Positions 42,663 to 51,755 of a DNA stretch of 64,000 nucleotides are shown one piece after another. Origin of the DNA: 73-13 sp035556075 (lineage in GTDB: Bacteria; Actinomycetota; Actinomycetes; Actinomycetales; Microbacteriaceae); assembly GCA_035556075.1 (NCBI GenBank), contig DATMFQ010000047.1:1-64000 (forward strand). The letters run 5' to 3'. Made by a program: the position numbers and the translations under genes. The stretch's first letter is position 1. The number at the start of each line of letters is the position of its first letter. The notes under the pieces are model-generated. The model was not told where the DNA came from. It did no database searches and worked only from the letters and a program-made list of their open reading frames with translations.

Positions 42663-43603
42663 TCCGCGCACCCGCCGCGTCACGCCGGCCTCGTCTCGTC
42701 GTCATCGTCGGGGCGACCGGCACCGGCAAATCCGAGCTCGCGCTCGACCTCGCCGAGTCGCTCATCGCCGCGGGGCGACCGGCCGAGATCATCGGGGCTG
42801 ACGCGATGCAGGTCTATCGCGGCATGGACATCGGCACCGCGAAGCTCCCGCTCGGCGCCCGCCGCGGCGTCCCGCACCACCTCATCGACATCCTCCCGCC
42901 GACCGCGGAGTACAGCGTCGCGGAGTACCAGCAAGCCGCTCGTGACCGCATCGAGGCACTGCAGGCCGATGGTGTGGTGCCGATCCTCGTCGGGGGATCG
43001 GGGCTGTACGTGTCGAGCGTCGTGCGGGACTTCGCGTTTCCCGCTCGGGACGAGGCGGTGCGGGCGCGGCTCGAGGCGGAGCTCGACGCCGAGGGATCCG
43101 TCGCGCTCCACGCCCGCCTGAGCACACGTGATCCGGCCGCCGCAGAGCGCGTCGACCCGGCGAACGGTCGGCGCATCGTCCGCGCCCTCGAAGTCGTCGA
43201 GCTTGCCGGCGCCTTCACCCCCGGCCTCCCCGAGGACCGTCCGCCGTGGCAGGAGTCAGTGACGATCGGGCTCGGCCTCGAGCGCGCACAGCTCGTGGCC
43301 CGGCTCGACGCGCGCGCGGAGGCGATGTGGCGGGATGGCTTGCTCGCCGAGGTGCAGGCGCTGCGGGATGGACCCGGCCTCGGACGGACGGCCGCGCGGG
43401 CGATCGGATACGCGCAAGCCCTCGCCGAGCTGGCGGGTGAGCTCGGCCGAGCTGAGGCGATGCAGCAGACGCAGGCGCTCACCCGGCGGTACGCCCGCCG
43501 CCAGGTGGGCTGGTTCCGCCGCATGCCGGACGTCACCTGGCTCGACGCGGCCGCCGAAGATCGCAGTGCGCTCGCGCTCGCCAGGGTCCTTCGGGAGGAT
43601 TGA
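42659..43603 (+). CDS. miaA: tRNA dimethylallyltransferase
   Basis: 314 aa. P-loop VIVGATGTGKSELALDLAE, DAMQVYRGMDIGTAK, the hallmark HHLIDILPPTAEYSVAEYQ and GSGLYVSSV. Transfers a dimethylallyl group to A37 of tRNA, making the substrate of MiaB. Coupled to miaB; 3 nt before dapF. Confidence 0.96.
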   Translation: MIRAPAASRRPRLVVIVGATGTGKSELALDLAESLIAAGRPAEIIGADAMQVYRGMDIGTAKLPLGARRGVPHHLIDILPPTAEYSVAEYQQAARDRIEALQADGVVPILVGGSGLYVSSVVRDFAFPARDEAVRARLEAELDAEGSVALHARLSTRDPAAAERVDPANGRRIVRALEVVELAGAFTPGLPEDRPPWQESVTIGLGLERAQLVARLDARAEAMWRDGLLAEVQALRDGPGLGRTAARAIGYAQALAELAGELGRAEAMQQTQALTRRYARRQVGWFRRMPDVTWLDAAAEDRSALALARVLRED

Positions 43604-43606
43604 GCC

Positions 43607-44482
43607 ATGCCGCAGCTCGCATTCACGAAAGGTCAAGGGACGGGCAACGACTTCGTCGTGCTGGCGGACCCCGACGACGAGCTCGACTTGACGGCGGCGC
43701 AGGTCGCGGCGCTCAGCGATCGGCACTTCGGTGTCGGCGCGGACGGCGTGCTTCGGCTGGTGCGGACGGCGGCGAGTGATGACCCGGCTGCCGTCGCCGC
43801 GCGTGGTGCGGCGGCGTGGTTCATGGACTACCGGAATGCGGACGGCAGTCTCGCGGAGATGTGCGGCAATGGGATCCGTGTGGTCGCGCGCTACCTGCTC
43901 GACCGCGCGCTCGCCGAGCTCGATGAGGATGGGGTGCTGCCGATCGGCACCCGAGCGGGGGTGCGGGAGATCGTCCCCTCGGAGGACGGCTACGCCGTCG
44001 ATCTCGGGGTGTGGCGACTGAGCGGCAGCGACCCAGTCGTGCATGCGGCCGATCTCGAGGTCGGCCGGCCCGGTCTCGTCATCGACGTCGGGAACCCGCA
44101 CGTGGTCGTTGCCCTCGCGCGGGACGAGGAGCTCGACGGCATTGATCTCGGGCGGGCACCGACCCTCGAGCCGGCGCCGCCCGGCGGGGCGAACGTGGAG
44201 TTCGTGGTGCCCGCCGAGCCGCTCGTGGTCGACGGTGTCGGTCGGATTCGAATGCGGGTGCACGAGCGCGGCAGCGGCGAGACCCTGAGCTGCGGCACGG
44301 GCGTCGCCGCCGCCGCGCTTGCCATTCGCCACTACGCGGGCGACGGTGCGCCGGACGAGTGGCGGGTGGAGGTGCCAGGCGGGCGCCTCAGCGTCCACGT
44401 CGAGGCCCGGGCCGACGGCGAGCACGTCTGGCTGAGCGGTCCGGCCGAGCTCGTCTACTCCGGCACGATCACGCTGGGCTGA
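43607..44482 (+). CDS. dapF: Diaminopimelate epimerase
   Basis: 291 aa. The two catalytic cysteines lie in GSLAEMCGNGIRVVARY and ETLSCGTGVAAAAL, with GTGNDFVV at the N-terminus. Interconverts LL- and meso-DAP for lysine and cell-wall synthesis; completes the lysine genes of the window (dapA, dapB, dapF). Its last 14 nt overlap the 3' end of the convergent methyltransferase gene. Confidence 0.96.
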   Translation: MPQLAFTKGQGTGNDFVVLADPDDELDLTAAQVAALSDRHFGVGADGVLRLVRTAASDDPAAVAARGAAAWFMDYRNADGSLAEMCGNGIRVVARYLLDRALAELDEDGVLPIGTRAGVREIVPSEDGYAVDLGVWRLSGSDPVVHAADLEVGRPGLVIDVGNPHVVVALARDEELDGIDLGRAPTLEPAPPGGANVEFVVPAEPLVVDGVGRIRMRVHERGSGETLSCGTGVAAAALAIRHYAGDGAPDEWRVEVPGGRLSVHVEARADGEHVWLSGPAELVYSGTITLG

Positions 44483-45080
44483 CGACGCGGAGCACGCGGA
44501 AGCCCTTGTCGGTGCGGCGCCGGGTCACCTGGGCCTCCTCACCGAGTTCAGCCGCGAGCCAGCGCTGCAGGGAGTCGGCGCCGAGTTGCTTCGCGACGAC
44601 GAGGTGGGCCTCGCCCCCGGGCTCGAGGCGGGGCAGCCAGGTCCTGAGGATCGCGTGGAGCGTGTCCTTGCCGACCCGGATCGGCGGGTTCGCCCAGATC
44701 GCCGCGAACCGTGCGTCGTGCGGCACATCCTCAGGTTTCGCCGCGATGATGTTCGACATGTGGAGTTGAGCGGCGTTGGCACGCACGAGGTCGAGTGCGC
44801 GTTCGTTGACGTCGACCGCCCAGACCGTGGCCTCCGGCGACCGGCGCGCGAGGTCGAGGGCGATTGGTCCCCAGCCGCAGCCGAGGTCAAGCAGGTGTCC
44901 CGTCGCGGGCGGCTCCGGCACCGTGTCGAGGAGCACCGCCGTCCCGGTGTCGAGATGCTCAGGGCTGAAGACCCCCGCCGCCGTCGTCACCTCGACTTCT
45001 TGCCCGCCGAGCCGGACCCGCACGGTCCGTGGCTCGAACCGACTGGTCGGCCGATCCGAGAAGTAGTGGTCGCCGGTCAC
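44469..45080 (-). CDS. Class I SAM methyltransferase, RsmC/RlmG-like
   Basis: 203 aa. SAM motif LLDLGCGWGPIALDLA, acidic loop AVDVNERA, and the N6/N2-guanine-type catalytic motif IWANPPIRVGK. This is the single-domain actinobacterial form of the 16S/23S rRNA (guanine-N2) methyltransferase family. GTG at 45080 is chosen as start (VTGDHYFS); the sequence TACTTG 6 nt before it may serve as leaderless promoter. Divergent from hflX across 47 nt. The exact target nucleotide is not deducible. Confidence 0.87.
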   Translation of the reverse strand: MTGDHYFSDRPTSRFEPRTVRVRLGGQEVEVTTAAGVFSPEHLDTGTAVLLDTVPEPPATGHLLDLGCGWGPIALDLARRSPEATVWAVDVNERALDLVRANAAQLHMSNIIAAKPEDVPHDARFAAIWANPPIRVGKDTLHAILRTWLPRLEPGGEAHLVVAKQLGADSLQRWLAAELGEEAQVTRRRTDKGFRVLRVVSPA

Positions 45081-45114
45081 AGCACCCAAGTATTCCCCAG
45101 CAACGAGAAAGACA

Positions 45115-45127
45115 TAGGTTGGCACTG
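45115..45127 (+). promoter_or_regulatory. Leaderless-type promoter of hflX
   Basis: TAGGTT at 45115-45120, then 7 nt to the ATG. Confidence 0.5.
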
Positions 45128-46618
45128 ATGCCAGAACGCGACAGCAGCGACATGATCGACCGGATCCTCGGCCGCGCCCCGACGGAGGGTCGGTCCGGCG
45201 CGGCCCCCGAACCTCACCGCCCCCACGGCGTTGACCCCGACGGCGAGCAACTCGACCGCGAGGAGCGCGAAGCGCTGCGCCGCGTCGCTGGCCTCTCGAC
45301 CGAGCTCGAGGACGTCACCGAGGTCGAGTACCGGCAGGTGCGCCTCGAGCGGGTCGTGCTCATCGGGGTGTATCCCGGGCGGACCTCCCAGGACACGCTC
45401 GACGCCGAGAACTCGCTCCGGGAGCTCGCGGCGCTCACCGAGACCGCTGGGGCCGTCGTCCTCGACGGTCTGCTGCAGCGTCGCTCGCACCCCGACGCGA
45501 GCACCTATCTCGGGAAGGGCAAAGCGCTCGAGCTCAAGGCGATCGTCGCGGCGCTCGGCGCGGACACGGTCGTCGCCGACACCGAGCTCGCCCCGTCCCA
45601 GCGGCGCGCCCTCGAGGATGTTGTCAAGGTGAAGGTCCTCGACCGCACCGCCGTCATCCTCGACATCTTCAGCCAGCACGCGAAATCCCGCGAAGGTAAG
45701 GCGCAGGTCGAGCTCGCCCAGCTCGAGTACCTGCTGCCGAGACTGCGTGGCTGGGGTGAGTCGATGTCGCGGCAGGCCGGTGGTCAGGCGGCTGGCGGTG
45801 TCGGCATGGGCTCTCGTGGGCCTGGCGAGACGAAGATCGAGCTTGATCGGCGCCGCATTCGCACCCGGATGGCGAGGCTCCGCCGCCAGATCAAGGGATT
45901 CGCGCCCGCGCGCCGGACGAAACGGGCCAACCGCGACCGACACGCGGTCCCGTCCGTCGCCATCGCCGGCTATACGAATGCAGGCAAGTCGAGTCTGCTC
46001 AATCGCATCACCCGCGCGGGCGTCCTCGTCGAGGACGCCCTGTTCGCGACCCTTGACCCGACGGTGCGGCGCTCCCGGACGCCCGACGGGCGGGAGATCA
46101 CGATCGCCGACACGGTCGGCTTCGTGCGCAGTCTCCCGCACCAGCTCGTCGAGGCCTTCCGCTCGACCCTCGAGGAGGTGGCCGACTCGGATGTCATCGT
46201 GCACGTCGTCGACGCCTCGCACCCGGACCCAGCAGCGCAGCTCGCGACCGTCCGCGACGTCATCGGTGAGGTCGGTGCCCGCGACATCCCCGAGGTCGTC
46301 GCGTTCAACAAGGCCGATCTGGTCGACGACGACACGCGCCTCGTGCTCCGCGGCCTCGAGCCCGGCGGGGTCATGGTCTCGGCACGCACGGGCGAGGGCA
46401 TCGAGGAGCTGCTGGAGCGGATCCAAGACGCCCTGCCGCGCCCCGCGCTGCGCCTCCGACTGCTCGTGCCGTACCACCGTGGGGACATCATCTCGCGGCT
46501 CCACGTCCGCGGCGGCGTCGAGGACGTCGAGCACCGGGAGGACGGCACGCTCGTGACGGCCCGGGTGAGTGAGCGGGCGGCGGTGGAGCTCGAGGAGTTC
46601 CGCGTCGCGGAGGGGTGA
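45128..46618 (+). CDS. hflX: GTPase HflX
   Basis: 496 aa. N-terminal HflX domain (TYLGKGKALELKAIV, ELAPSQRRALEDV), the glycine-rich GGVGMGSRGPGETKIELDRRRI linker, then the G domain: G1 GYTNAGKSSLLN, G3 DTVGFVRSLPH, G4 FNKADL. Ribosome-associated GTPase that splits stalled or stressed ribosomes. Position after dapF is conserved in actinobacteria. Confidence 0.95.
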   Translation: MPERDSSDMIDRILGRAPTEGRSGAAPEPHRPHGVDPDGEQLDREEREALRRVAGLSTELEDVTEVEYRQVRLERVVLIGVYPGRTSQDTLDAENSLRELAALTETAGAVVLDGLLQRRSHPDASTYLGKGKALELKAIVAALGADTVVADTELAPSQRRALEDVVKVKVLDRTAVILDIFSQHAKSREGKAQVELAQLEYLLPRLRGWGESMSRQAGGQAAGGVGMGSRGPGETKIELDRRRIRTRMARLRRQIKGFAPARRTKRANRDRHAVPSVAIAGYTNAGKSSLLNRITRAGVLVEDALFATLDPTVRRSRTPDGREITIADTVGFVRSLPHQLVEAFRSTLEEVADSDVIVHVVDASHPDPAAQLATVRDVIGEVGARDIPEVVAFNKADLVDDDTRLVLRGLEPGGVMVSARTGEGIEELLERIQDALPRPALRLRLLVPYHRGDIISRLHVRGGVEDVEHREDGTLVTARVSERAAVELEEFRVAEG

Positions 46619-46678
46619 TCGACCCGACTGCCCGCCCGTCGCTGCGCTCGGTCGTCGCGCAGGTGGCAGAGTGCTGGT

Positions 46679-47968
46679 GTGACGGCGGCGCTGAGGACGG
46701 TCTACTCGATCGCCGTCAGCGCCGTGATCGTGCTGTCGATTGTCGCCATCCTGATTCCGGAGGTGAGCGCGATCGGCGGCGCGTGCTGCCTCGTGGCGCT
46801 CGCCGCCAGCCAGCCCTTGCTCCGACGCAGCCAACGGATGATCGCACTCGTGCTCGTCGCCGCGGGTGCCGCATTCGTCCTCATCGCGCTCGCCCTCGGG
46901 CATGAGATCGCACCACTCGAGCTTCTGCAGACCAATCAGGACATCGTCGCGATGCTCGCGACGGTGTCGTTCCTCGGTTTCGTCGCCCGGATGGCCGGTG
47001 AGGTCACGCCGCGGCTGAGCGGCACGCCCGCGGTGCTGCGCACCCTCGGGCTGACCCACCTCCTCGGGGGCTTCATCAACCTCAGCGCGGTCACGGTCGT
47101 CGCCGACCACCTCCGGACCCCGACCGGGCTCCGGCCCGCCGAGGTGCAGATCGTGACACGCGGCTTCGCGACGGCGGCGTTGTGGTCGCCGTTCTGGGCG
47201 GGCGCGGCGATCGCGATCGCACTCGTGCCCGGCGCGAATGTGGGACTCGTCGTGCTCGTCGGGATCCCGCTGGCACTCCTGGTCCTGCTCGTGACGACAC
47301 CGACGATCCTCCGGGCGCTCGGCCCGGACCTCCCGAGCTATCGTGGGTATGCCTTGAGCTGGGCGCTGTTGAAGATCCCGGTCGCACTCGCCGTGACGCT
47401 CCTCGTGCTCCACCTGCTCCTACCGGAGACACCGATGCCGCGGCTCATCGCGCTGAGCGCCGTCGGGGTGACAGCGGTGTGGGCGGCCCTGCCGAGACCC
47501 CGCGAGTTCCCGCGGCGCTTCTGGGCGGAGGTGAGCCGGGCGGTGCCGTCCACGACGGGGGAGACCTCGCTGTTCGTCGCGGCCGGGGTCATGGCGATCG
47601 GGCTCAACATGCTCATGGCCGAGCTCGAGTTCGTCATCCCGATCGAGGCCTTCACGGTGCCGGTCGCGTGGGCCTGCATCGTCGTCATGATCCTCGGCGT
47701 CTTCATCGGCGTGCACCAGGTCATCACAATCGGCCTCGTCGCCGCGATCATTCTGCCGCTGCAGCCGGACCCGACGCTCTTCATGTCGGCCGTCATGATC
47801 GGCTGGGGCTCCGCGATCGCGGTCGGCCCGCTCGCTGGGACGCAGCTGTACTTGCAGGCACGCTATGGCGTGAACAGCCTGGTCACGGTGCGACAGAATC
47901 TGCCGTACCTCATCACGATGCTCGTGCTCGCCTGGCCGGCGCTGTTCCTCGTGGACCTGCTCGCCTGA
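46679..47968 (+). CDS. Multi-pass membrane protein of unknown function, transporter-like
   Basis: 429 aa with roughly ten or more hydrophobic helices, rich in Ala/Leu/Val and few charges. Between helices there are conserved-looking polar turns (GFINLSAVTVVADHLR, FATAALWSPFWAGAAIAI, GVHQVITIGLVAAIILPL, GWGSAIAVGPLAGTQLYLQ) that recall re-entrant loops of ion-coupled transporters of the IT superfamily. I cannot name the family. No ATPase or binding protein adjoins. GTG start without Shine-Dalgarno, 60 nt after hflX. Ends 31 nt before the convergent lexA. Confidence 0.7.
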   Translation: MTAALRTVYSIAVSAVIVLSIVAILIPEVSAIGGACCLVALAASQPLLRRSQRMIALVLVAAGAAFVLIALALGHEIAPLELLQTNQDIVAMLATVSFLGFVARMAGEVTPRLSGTPAVLRTLGLTHLLGGFINLSAVTVVADHLRTPTGLRPAEVQIVTRGFATAALWSPFWAGAAIAIALVPGANVGLVVLVGIPLALLVLLVTTPTILRALGPDLPSYRGYALSWALLKIPVALAVTLLVLHLLLPETPMPRLIALSAVGVTAVWAALPRPREFPRRFWAEVSRAVPSTTGETSLFVAAGVMAIGLNMLMAELEFVIPIEAFTVPVAWACIVVMILGVFIGVHQVITIGLVAAIILPLQPDPTLFMSAVMIGWGSAIAVGPLAGTQLYLQARYGVNSLVTVRQNLPYLITMLVLAWPALFLVDLLA

Positions 47969-47987
47969 TTCCTCGCCTGTGGAGGAA
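47969..47987. terminator. Short hairpin between the membrane protein gene and lexA
   Basis: TTCCTC-gcctgtg-GAGGAA, a 6-bp perfect stem in the 31-nt convergent gap; could act in both directions. Confidence 0.4.
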
Positions 47988-47999
47988 TGCGGGGGTCGC

Positions 48000-48677
48000 T
48001 CAGAGTGCCCGCAGCACCGAGACGACCTTGCCGAGGATCTCGGCCTCGTCCCCGAGGATCGGCTCGAAGGCCGAGTTGCGCGGCAGCAGCCAGGTGTGGC
48101 CGTCGCGCTGCCGGAACACCTTGACGGTCGCCTCGCCGTCGAGCATCGCCGCGACGATCTCGCCGTTCTCCGCGGTCTGCTGCTGGCGGACGACGACGAA
48201 ATCACCGTCGCAGATGGCGGCGTCGATCATTGACTCGCCGACCACCTTGAGCATGAAGAGGTCGCCCTTGCCGACGAGCTGACGTGGCAGCGGCACGACC
48301 TCCTCGACCATCTGGTCGGCGGTGATCGGCACGCCCGCGGCGATCCGGCCGACGAGGGGCACCATGGCGGCGTCACCAACCGCGGCCTCGGACGGGGTCT
48401 CCGCGCTCGGCAGGTCGATGAGGATCTCCATGGCGCGCGGCCGGTTCGGGTCGCGGCGCAGGTAGCCCGAGAGCTCGAGCTGGTCGAGCTGGTAGGACAC
48501 GCTCGAAAGCGAGGCGAGACCGACGGCGTCGCCGATCTCGCGCATCGACGGGGGATAGCCCCGGGTCGCGACCGAGCGGCCGATGAATTCGAGGATCGCC
48601 TGCTGCTTCTCGCTGAGCGTGGTGCGTCGACGGTGCTCGCCGGCTGGCGTCGGGTTGAGCTCGGTGATCTCGCCCAC
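48000..48677 (-). CDS. lexA: LexA repressor
   Basis: 225 aa. N-terminal winged HTH (SEKQQAILEFIGRSVATRGYPPSMREIGDAVGL), Ala-Gly cleavage site in GRIAAGVPITA, catalytic Ser in VGESMIDAAICDGD and Lys in GEATVKVF. Represses the SOS genes and self-cleaves on RecA filaments. GTG at 48677 chosen with GGAGGT upstream; an in-frame TTG at 48689 is an alternative. The gap ahead of it holds several TTCGAA half sites, consistent with autoregulation and joint control of the divergent LysM gene. Confidence 0.96.
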   Translation of the reverse strand: MGEITELNPTPAGEHRRRTTLSEKQQAILEFIGRSVATRGYPPSMREIGDAVGLASLSSVSYQLDQLELSGYLRRDPNRPRAMEILIDLPSAETPSEAAVGDAAMVPLVGRIAAGVPITADQMVEEVVPLPRQLVGKGDLFMLKVVGESMIDAAICDGDFVVVRQQQTAENGEIVAAMLDGEATVKVFRQRDGHTWLLPRNSAFEPILGDEAEILGKVVSVLRAL

Positions 48678-48687
48678 GGCGACCTCC

Positions 48688-48708
48688 AATGTCTATGGCC
48701 TGTTCGAA
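48688..48708 (+). repeat. Direct repeat unit 1 in the lexA / LysM gap
   Basis: AATGTCTATGGC, 3 nt, TTCGAA. An identical arrangement recurs at 48762-48782, 74 nt away. The TTCGAA part is a LexA-type half site. Confidence 0.8.
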
Positions 48709-48761
48709 AGTGTATTCCGCAGTGAGGGCTCAGGCAAACATTCATTCGAACGTGTCGCGGA

Positions 48762-48782
48762 AATGTCTATGGCTCATTCGAA
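48762..48782 (+). repeat. Direct repeat unit 2 in the lexA / LysM gap
   Basis: Second copy of AATGTCTATGGC, 3 nt, TTCGAA; only the 3-nt spacer differs (ctg versus tca). Confidence 0.8.
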
Positions 48783-48805
48783 GATTGGCTTGCCTTTCGA
48801 AGTCC

Positions 48806-48821
48806 TCGAACGTATATTCGA
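48806..48821. promoter_or_regulatory. LexA (SOS) box in the lexA / LysM divergent gap
   Basis: TCGAAC-GTAT-ATTCGA, one mismatch from the actinobacterial consensus. Further half sites TTCGAA occur at 48703, 48745, 48777 and 48796 (approximate left ends), so the gap may bind several LexA dimers. Confidence 0.75.
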
Positions 48822-48924
48822 AACACAGCTTCGCATCCCGGGACTCCGAATCCCGGCCGAGGAGGAGACCCGGGATGCGATGCCAGCCAGGTGGGCCGGC
48901 GAGGCCGACAGGAAGCAGGTTGCG

Positions 48925-49383
48925 ATGAGCAGCATCACGATCAGCCCGGCGATGGGCGTCCGTCCCCCGACGCGCATGTCGGCGGCACGGCCGATGGCGT
49001 CCTCCAGGCCCGCGCCTCGATCGACGCACTCGGCGGCGACCTCGGTGACTTCGGCCGACGCTGTCGGTCGCACGCGGACGCCGCTCAGGCTCACGCAGCG
49101 TGGCCGTACCGTGCTCCTGTCGATCCTCGCGCTGCCGCTCGTGGTTGGCATTGCCGTCGCGGCGCTCGATGGCGGCGGCGCGACCGCGACGATGTCGGAT
49201 CCCGCGTCGCTCCAGTACGTGATGGTCGCGCCGGGGCAGACGCTGTGGGGGCTCGCGACCGAGCTGGCGCCGGGGGCTGATCCACGCGACGTCATTGACG
49301 ACATCATGCGGTTTAATCGCCTCGGCTCCGCCGACCTCGCCGCTGGGCAGCAGCTCGCCATCCCGCCGAAGTACGTGGACTGA
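48925..49383 (+). CDS. LysM-domain membrane protein, probable SOS-induced division inhibitor
   Basis: 152 aa. A cytosolic Ser/Ala/Arg-rich N-terminus (about 65 residues), one transmembrane helix (TVLLSILALPLVVGIAVAAL), then a C-terminal LysM domain (YVMVAPGQTLWGLATELAPGADPRDVIDDIM...AGQQLAIPP) that binds peptidoglycan outside the cell. Position and layout match actinobacterial SOS division suppressors encoded opposite lexA (DivS/ChiZ/YneA type). ATG at 48925 is the best start; the Shine-Dalgarno is weak. LexA boxes upstream support damage induction. Confidence 0.83.
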   Translation: MSSITISPAMGVRPPTRMSAARPMASSRPAPRSTHSAATSVTSADAVGRTRTPLRLTQRGRTVLLSILALPLVVGIAVAALDGGGATATMSDPASLQYVMVAPGQTLWGLATELAPGADPRDVIDDIMRFNRLGSADLAAGQQLAIPPKYVD

Positions 49384-49391
49384 TCCGCGAC

Positions 49392-49403
49392 TAGCCTGTT
49401 CGG
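49392..49403 (+). promoter_or_regulatory. Leaderless-type promoter of hisC
   Basis: TAGCCT at 49392-49397, then 6 nt to the GTG. Confidence 0.5.
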
Positions 49404-50477
49404 GTGACCGAGCTCTCCGACCTGCCGATCCGCGACGACTTCTCGGGGCTGAGCCCCTACGGAGCCCCGCAGCTCGATGTGCCGATCCAGCTCAATGTGA
49501 ATGAGAACAACTTCGGCATCCCCGCCGAGGTCGCCCGGGACATCGCTGCGTCCGTGGCGAGCGTGATCGAGGGCGTCAATCGCTACCCGGATCGCGAGTT
49601 CACCCAGCTACGGTCCTCGCTCGCCGCATTCCTCGGCCAAGGCCTCCAGCCTGAGCAGGTCTGGGCGGCGAACGGCTCCAACGAGGTCATCCAGCAGTTC
49701 CTCCAGGTGTTCGCGGGGCCGGGACGCACGCTGCTCGGATTCACCCCGAGCTACTCCATGTACCCGCTGTACGCCCGCGGTACCTTCACGACGTGGGTGT
49801 CGGAGCCTCGCGCTGCGGACTTCACGCTCCGCGCTTCGGACGCGGTCGCCGCGGTCGAGCGTGAGCAGCCGGACGTCGTGGTCCTCGCGCGGCCCAACAA
49901 CCCGACGGGGACCGCGCTCGGCCTCGACGTCATCGAGGCGGTCTACCAAGCGGCGCCCGGGATGGTCCTCGTCGACGAGGCCTACCAGGAGTTCTCGAGA
50001 CTCCCGAGCGCGATCGAACTGCTCCCTGGGCGGCCGAGACTCGCGGTGAGTCGCACGATGAGCAAGGCCTTCGCCTTTGCCGGCATCCGGCTCGGCTACC
50101 TCCTGGCGGACCCCGCCGTGGCGGACGCGCTGCGACTCGTGCGACTGCCGTACCACCTCTCGACGATCACGCAGGCGGCCGCGGTCGCGGCGCTGCGACA
50201 CGCGCCCGCGATGCTCGCCAACGTGGACGCGATCATCCAGCAGCGCGATCGCATCATCCGGGAACTGCCGGCGCTCGGCTACACGCCGTATCCGTCCGAG
50301 TCCAATTTCGTGTTCTTCGGTGGTGTCGCCGACCCGCATCGCACCTTCACCGCGCTCGTCGATCGGGGCATCATCATCCGCGACGTCGGCATCCCGCACA
50401 CGCTCCGGGTGACCGCGGGCACGGCGGAGGAGACCACCGCATTCCTCACGGCACTTGCCGAGGTGCCGAACAACTAG
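49404..50477 (+). CDS. hisC: Histidinol-phosphate aminotransferase
   Basis: 357 aa, PLP fold type I. ARPNNPTGTALG (PLP phosphate/ring contacts), VDEAYQEF with the PLP Asp and Tyr, and SRTMSKAFAFAGIRLGYL with the Schiff-base Lys. Transfers the amino group to imidazole-acetol phosphate in histidine synthesis. First of four clustered his genes; the start of the pathway (hisG, hisI, hisD) is not in the window. Confidence 0.93.
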   Translation: MTELSDLPIRDDFSGLSPYGAPQLDVPIQLNVNENNFGIPAEVARDIAASVASVIEGVNRYPDREFTQLRSSLAAFLGQGLQPEQVWAANGSNEVIQQFLQVFAGPGRTLLGFTPSYSMYPLYARGTFTTWVSEPRAADFTLRASDAVAAVEREQPDVVVLARPNNPTGTALGLDVIEAVYQAAPGMVLVDEAYQEFSRLPSAIELLPGRPRLAVSRTMSKAFAFAGIRLGYLLADPAVADALRLVRLPYHLSTITQAAAVAALRHAPAMLANVDAIIQQRDRIIRELPALGYTPYPSESNFVFFGGVADPHRTFTALVDRGIIIRDVGIPHTLRVTAGTAEETTAFLTALAEVPNN

Positions 50478-50487
50478 GCTAGGCAGG
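50475..50487 (+). promoter_or_regulatory. Leaderless-type promoter of hisB
   Basis: TAGGCT at 50475-50480 begins with the hisC stop codon TAG; GTG follows after 7 nt. Confidence 0.5.
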
Positions 50488-51096
<609 letters not shown>

Positions 51097-51098
51097 GG

Positions 51099-51734
51099 AT
51101 GGCCGCTGCCAAACGGGTCGTGGTCCTCGACTACGGCTCGGGCAACGTGCATTCCGCGGCGAAAGCGCTCGAAGCGGTCGGGGCGAGCGTCGCCCTCACC
51201 GCTGATCGCGCGACCGTCCAGGAGGCCGACGGACTGGTCGTGCCGGGCGTCGGCGCGTTCGCGGCGGTCATGGCGGGCCTCACGGCGGTCGACGGGCCCG
51301 AGCTCATCGATCGACGCCTCGCGGGCGGGCGCCCGGTGCTCGGCATCTGCGTCGGCATGCAGGTGCTCTTCGAGCGCGGCATCGAGCGCGGCACCGACGC
51401 GGCGGGCCTCGGACAGTGGCCCGGGACGGTGCGGGCGCTCGTCGCCCCCGTGCTGCCGCACATCGGTTGGGCGACCTTGGAGGCGCCCGCGGACTCCGTG
51501 CTGTTCGACGGGATCCAGCAGGAGCGCTTCTACTTCGTCCACTCCTACGCGGCGACGAAGTGGGACATTACGGCGACCGGCGCATTCGTGCCACCGCGAC
51601 TGACCTGGGCCGTACATGGCGAGCGGTTCCTTGCCGCGGTGGAGAATGGCCCGCTGTCGGCGACGCAGTTCCACCCGGAGAAGTCGGGCGCCGCAGGGCT
51701 CCGACTGCTCGGGAACTGGGTTGCCTCGCTGTAG
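51099..51734 (+). CDS. hisH: Imidazole glycerol phosphate synthase, glutamine amidotransferase subunit
   Basis: 211 aa class I amidotransferase. Nucleophile Cys in LGICVGMQVLFERG; His/Glu of the triad in TQFHPEKSG; the oxyanion strand PGVGAF. Supplies ammonia to HisF. HisF is not seen immediately downstream, where hisA/priA and an SseB gene follow. Confidence 0.95.
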   Translation: MAAAKRVVVLDYGSGNVHSAAKALEAVGASVALTADRATVQEADGLVVPGVGAFAAVMAGLTAVDGPELIDRRLAGGRPVLGICVGMQVLFERGIERGTDAAGLGQWPGTVRALVAPVLPHIGWATLEAPADSVLFDGIQQERFYFVHSYAATKWDITATGAFVPPRLTWAVHGERFLAAVENGPLSATQFHPEKSGAAGLRLLGNWVASL

Positions 51735-51738
51735 CGGG

Positions 51739-51744
51739 TAGGCT
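51739..51744 (+). promoter_or_regulatory. Candidate -10 element of priA/hisA
   Basis: TAGGCT, 11 nt before the ATG; a very short leader is expected. Confidence 0.4.
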
Positions 51745-51755
51745 CTGAGTCCGTT

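Noticed and set aside
45077..47413. Minus-strand open frame of 778 codons
   Set aside because: Antisense to hflX and the membrane protein; charged, repetitive shadow translation.
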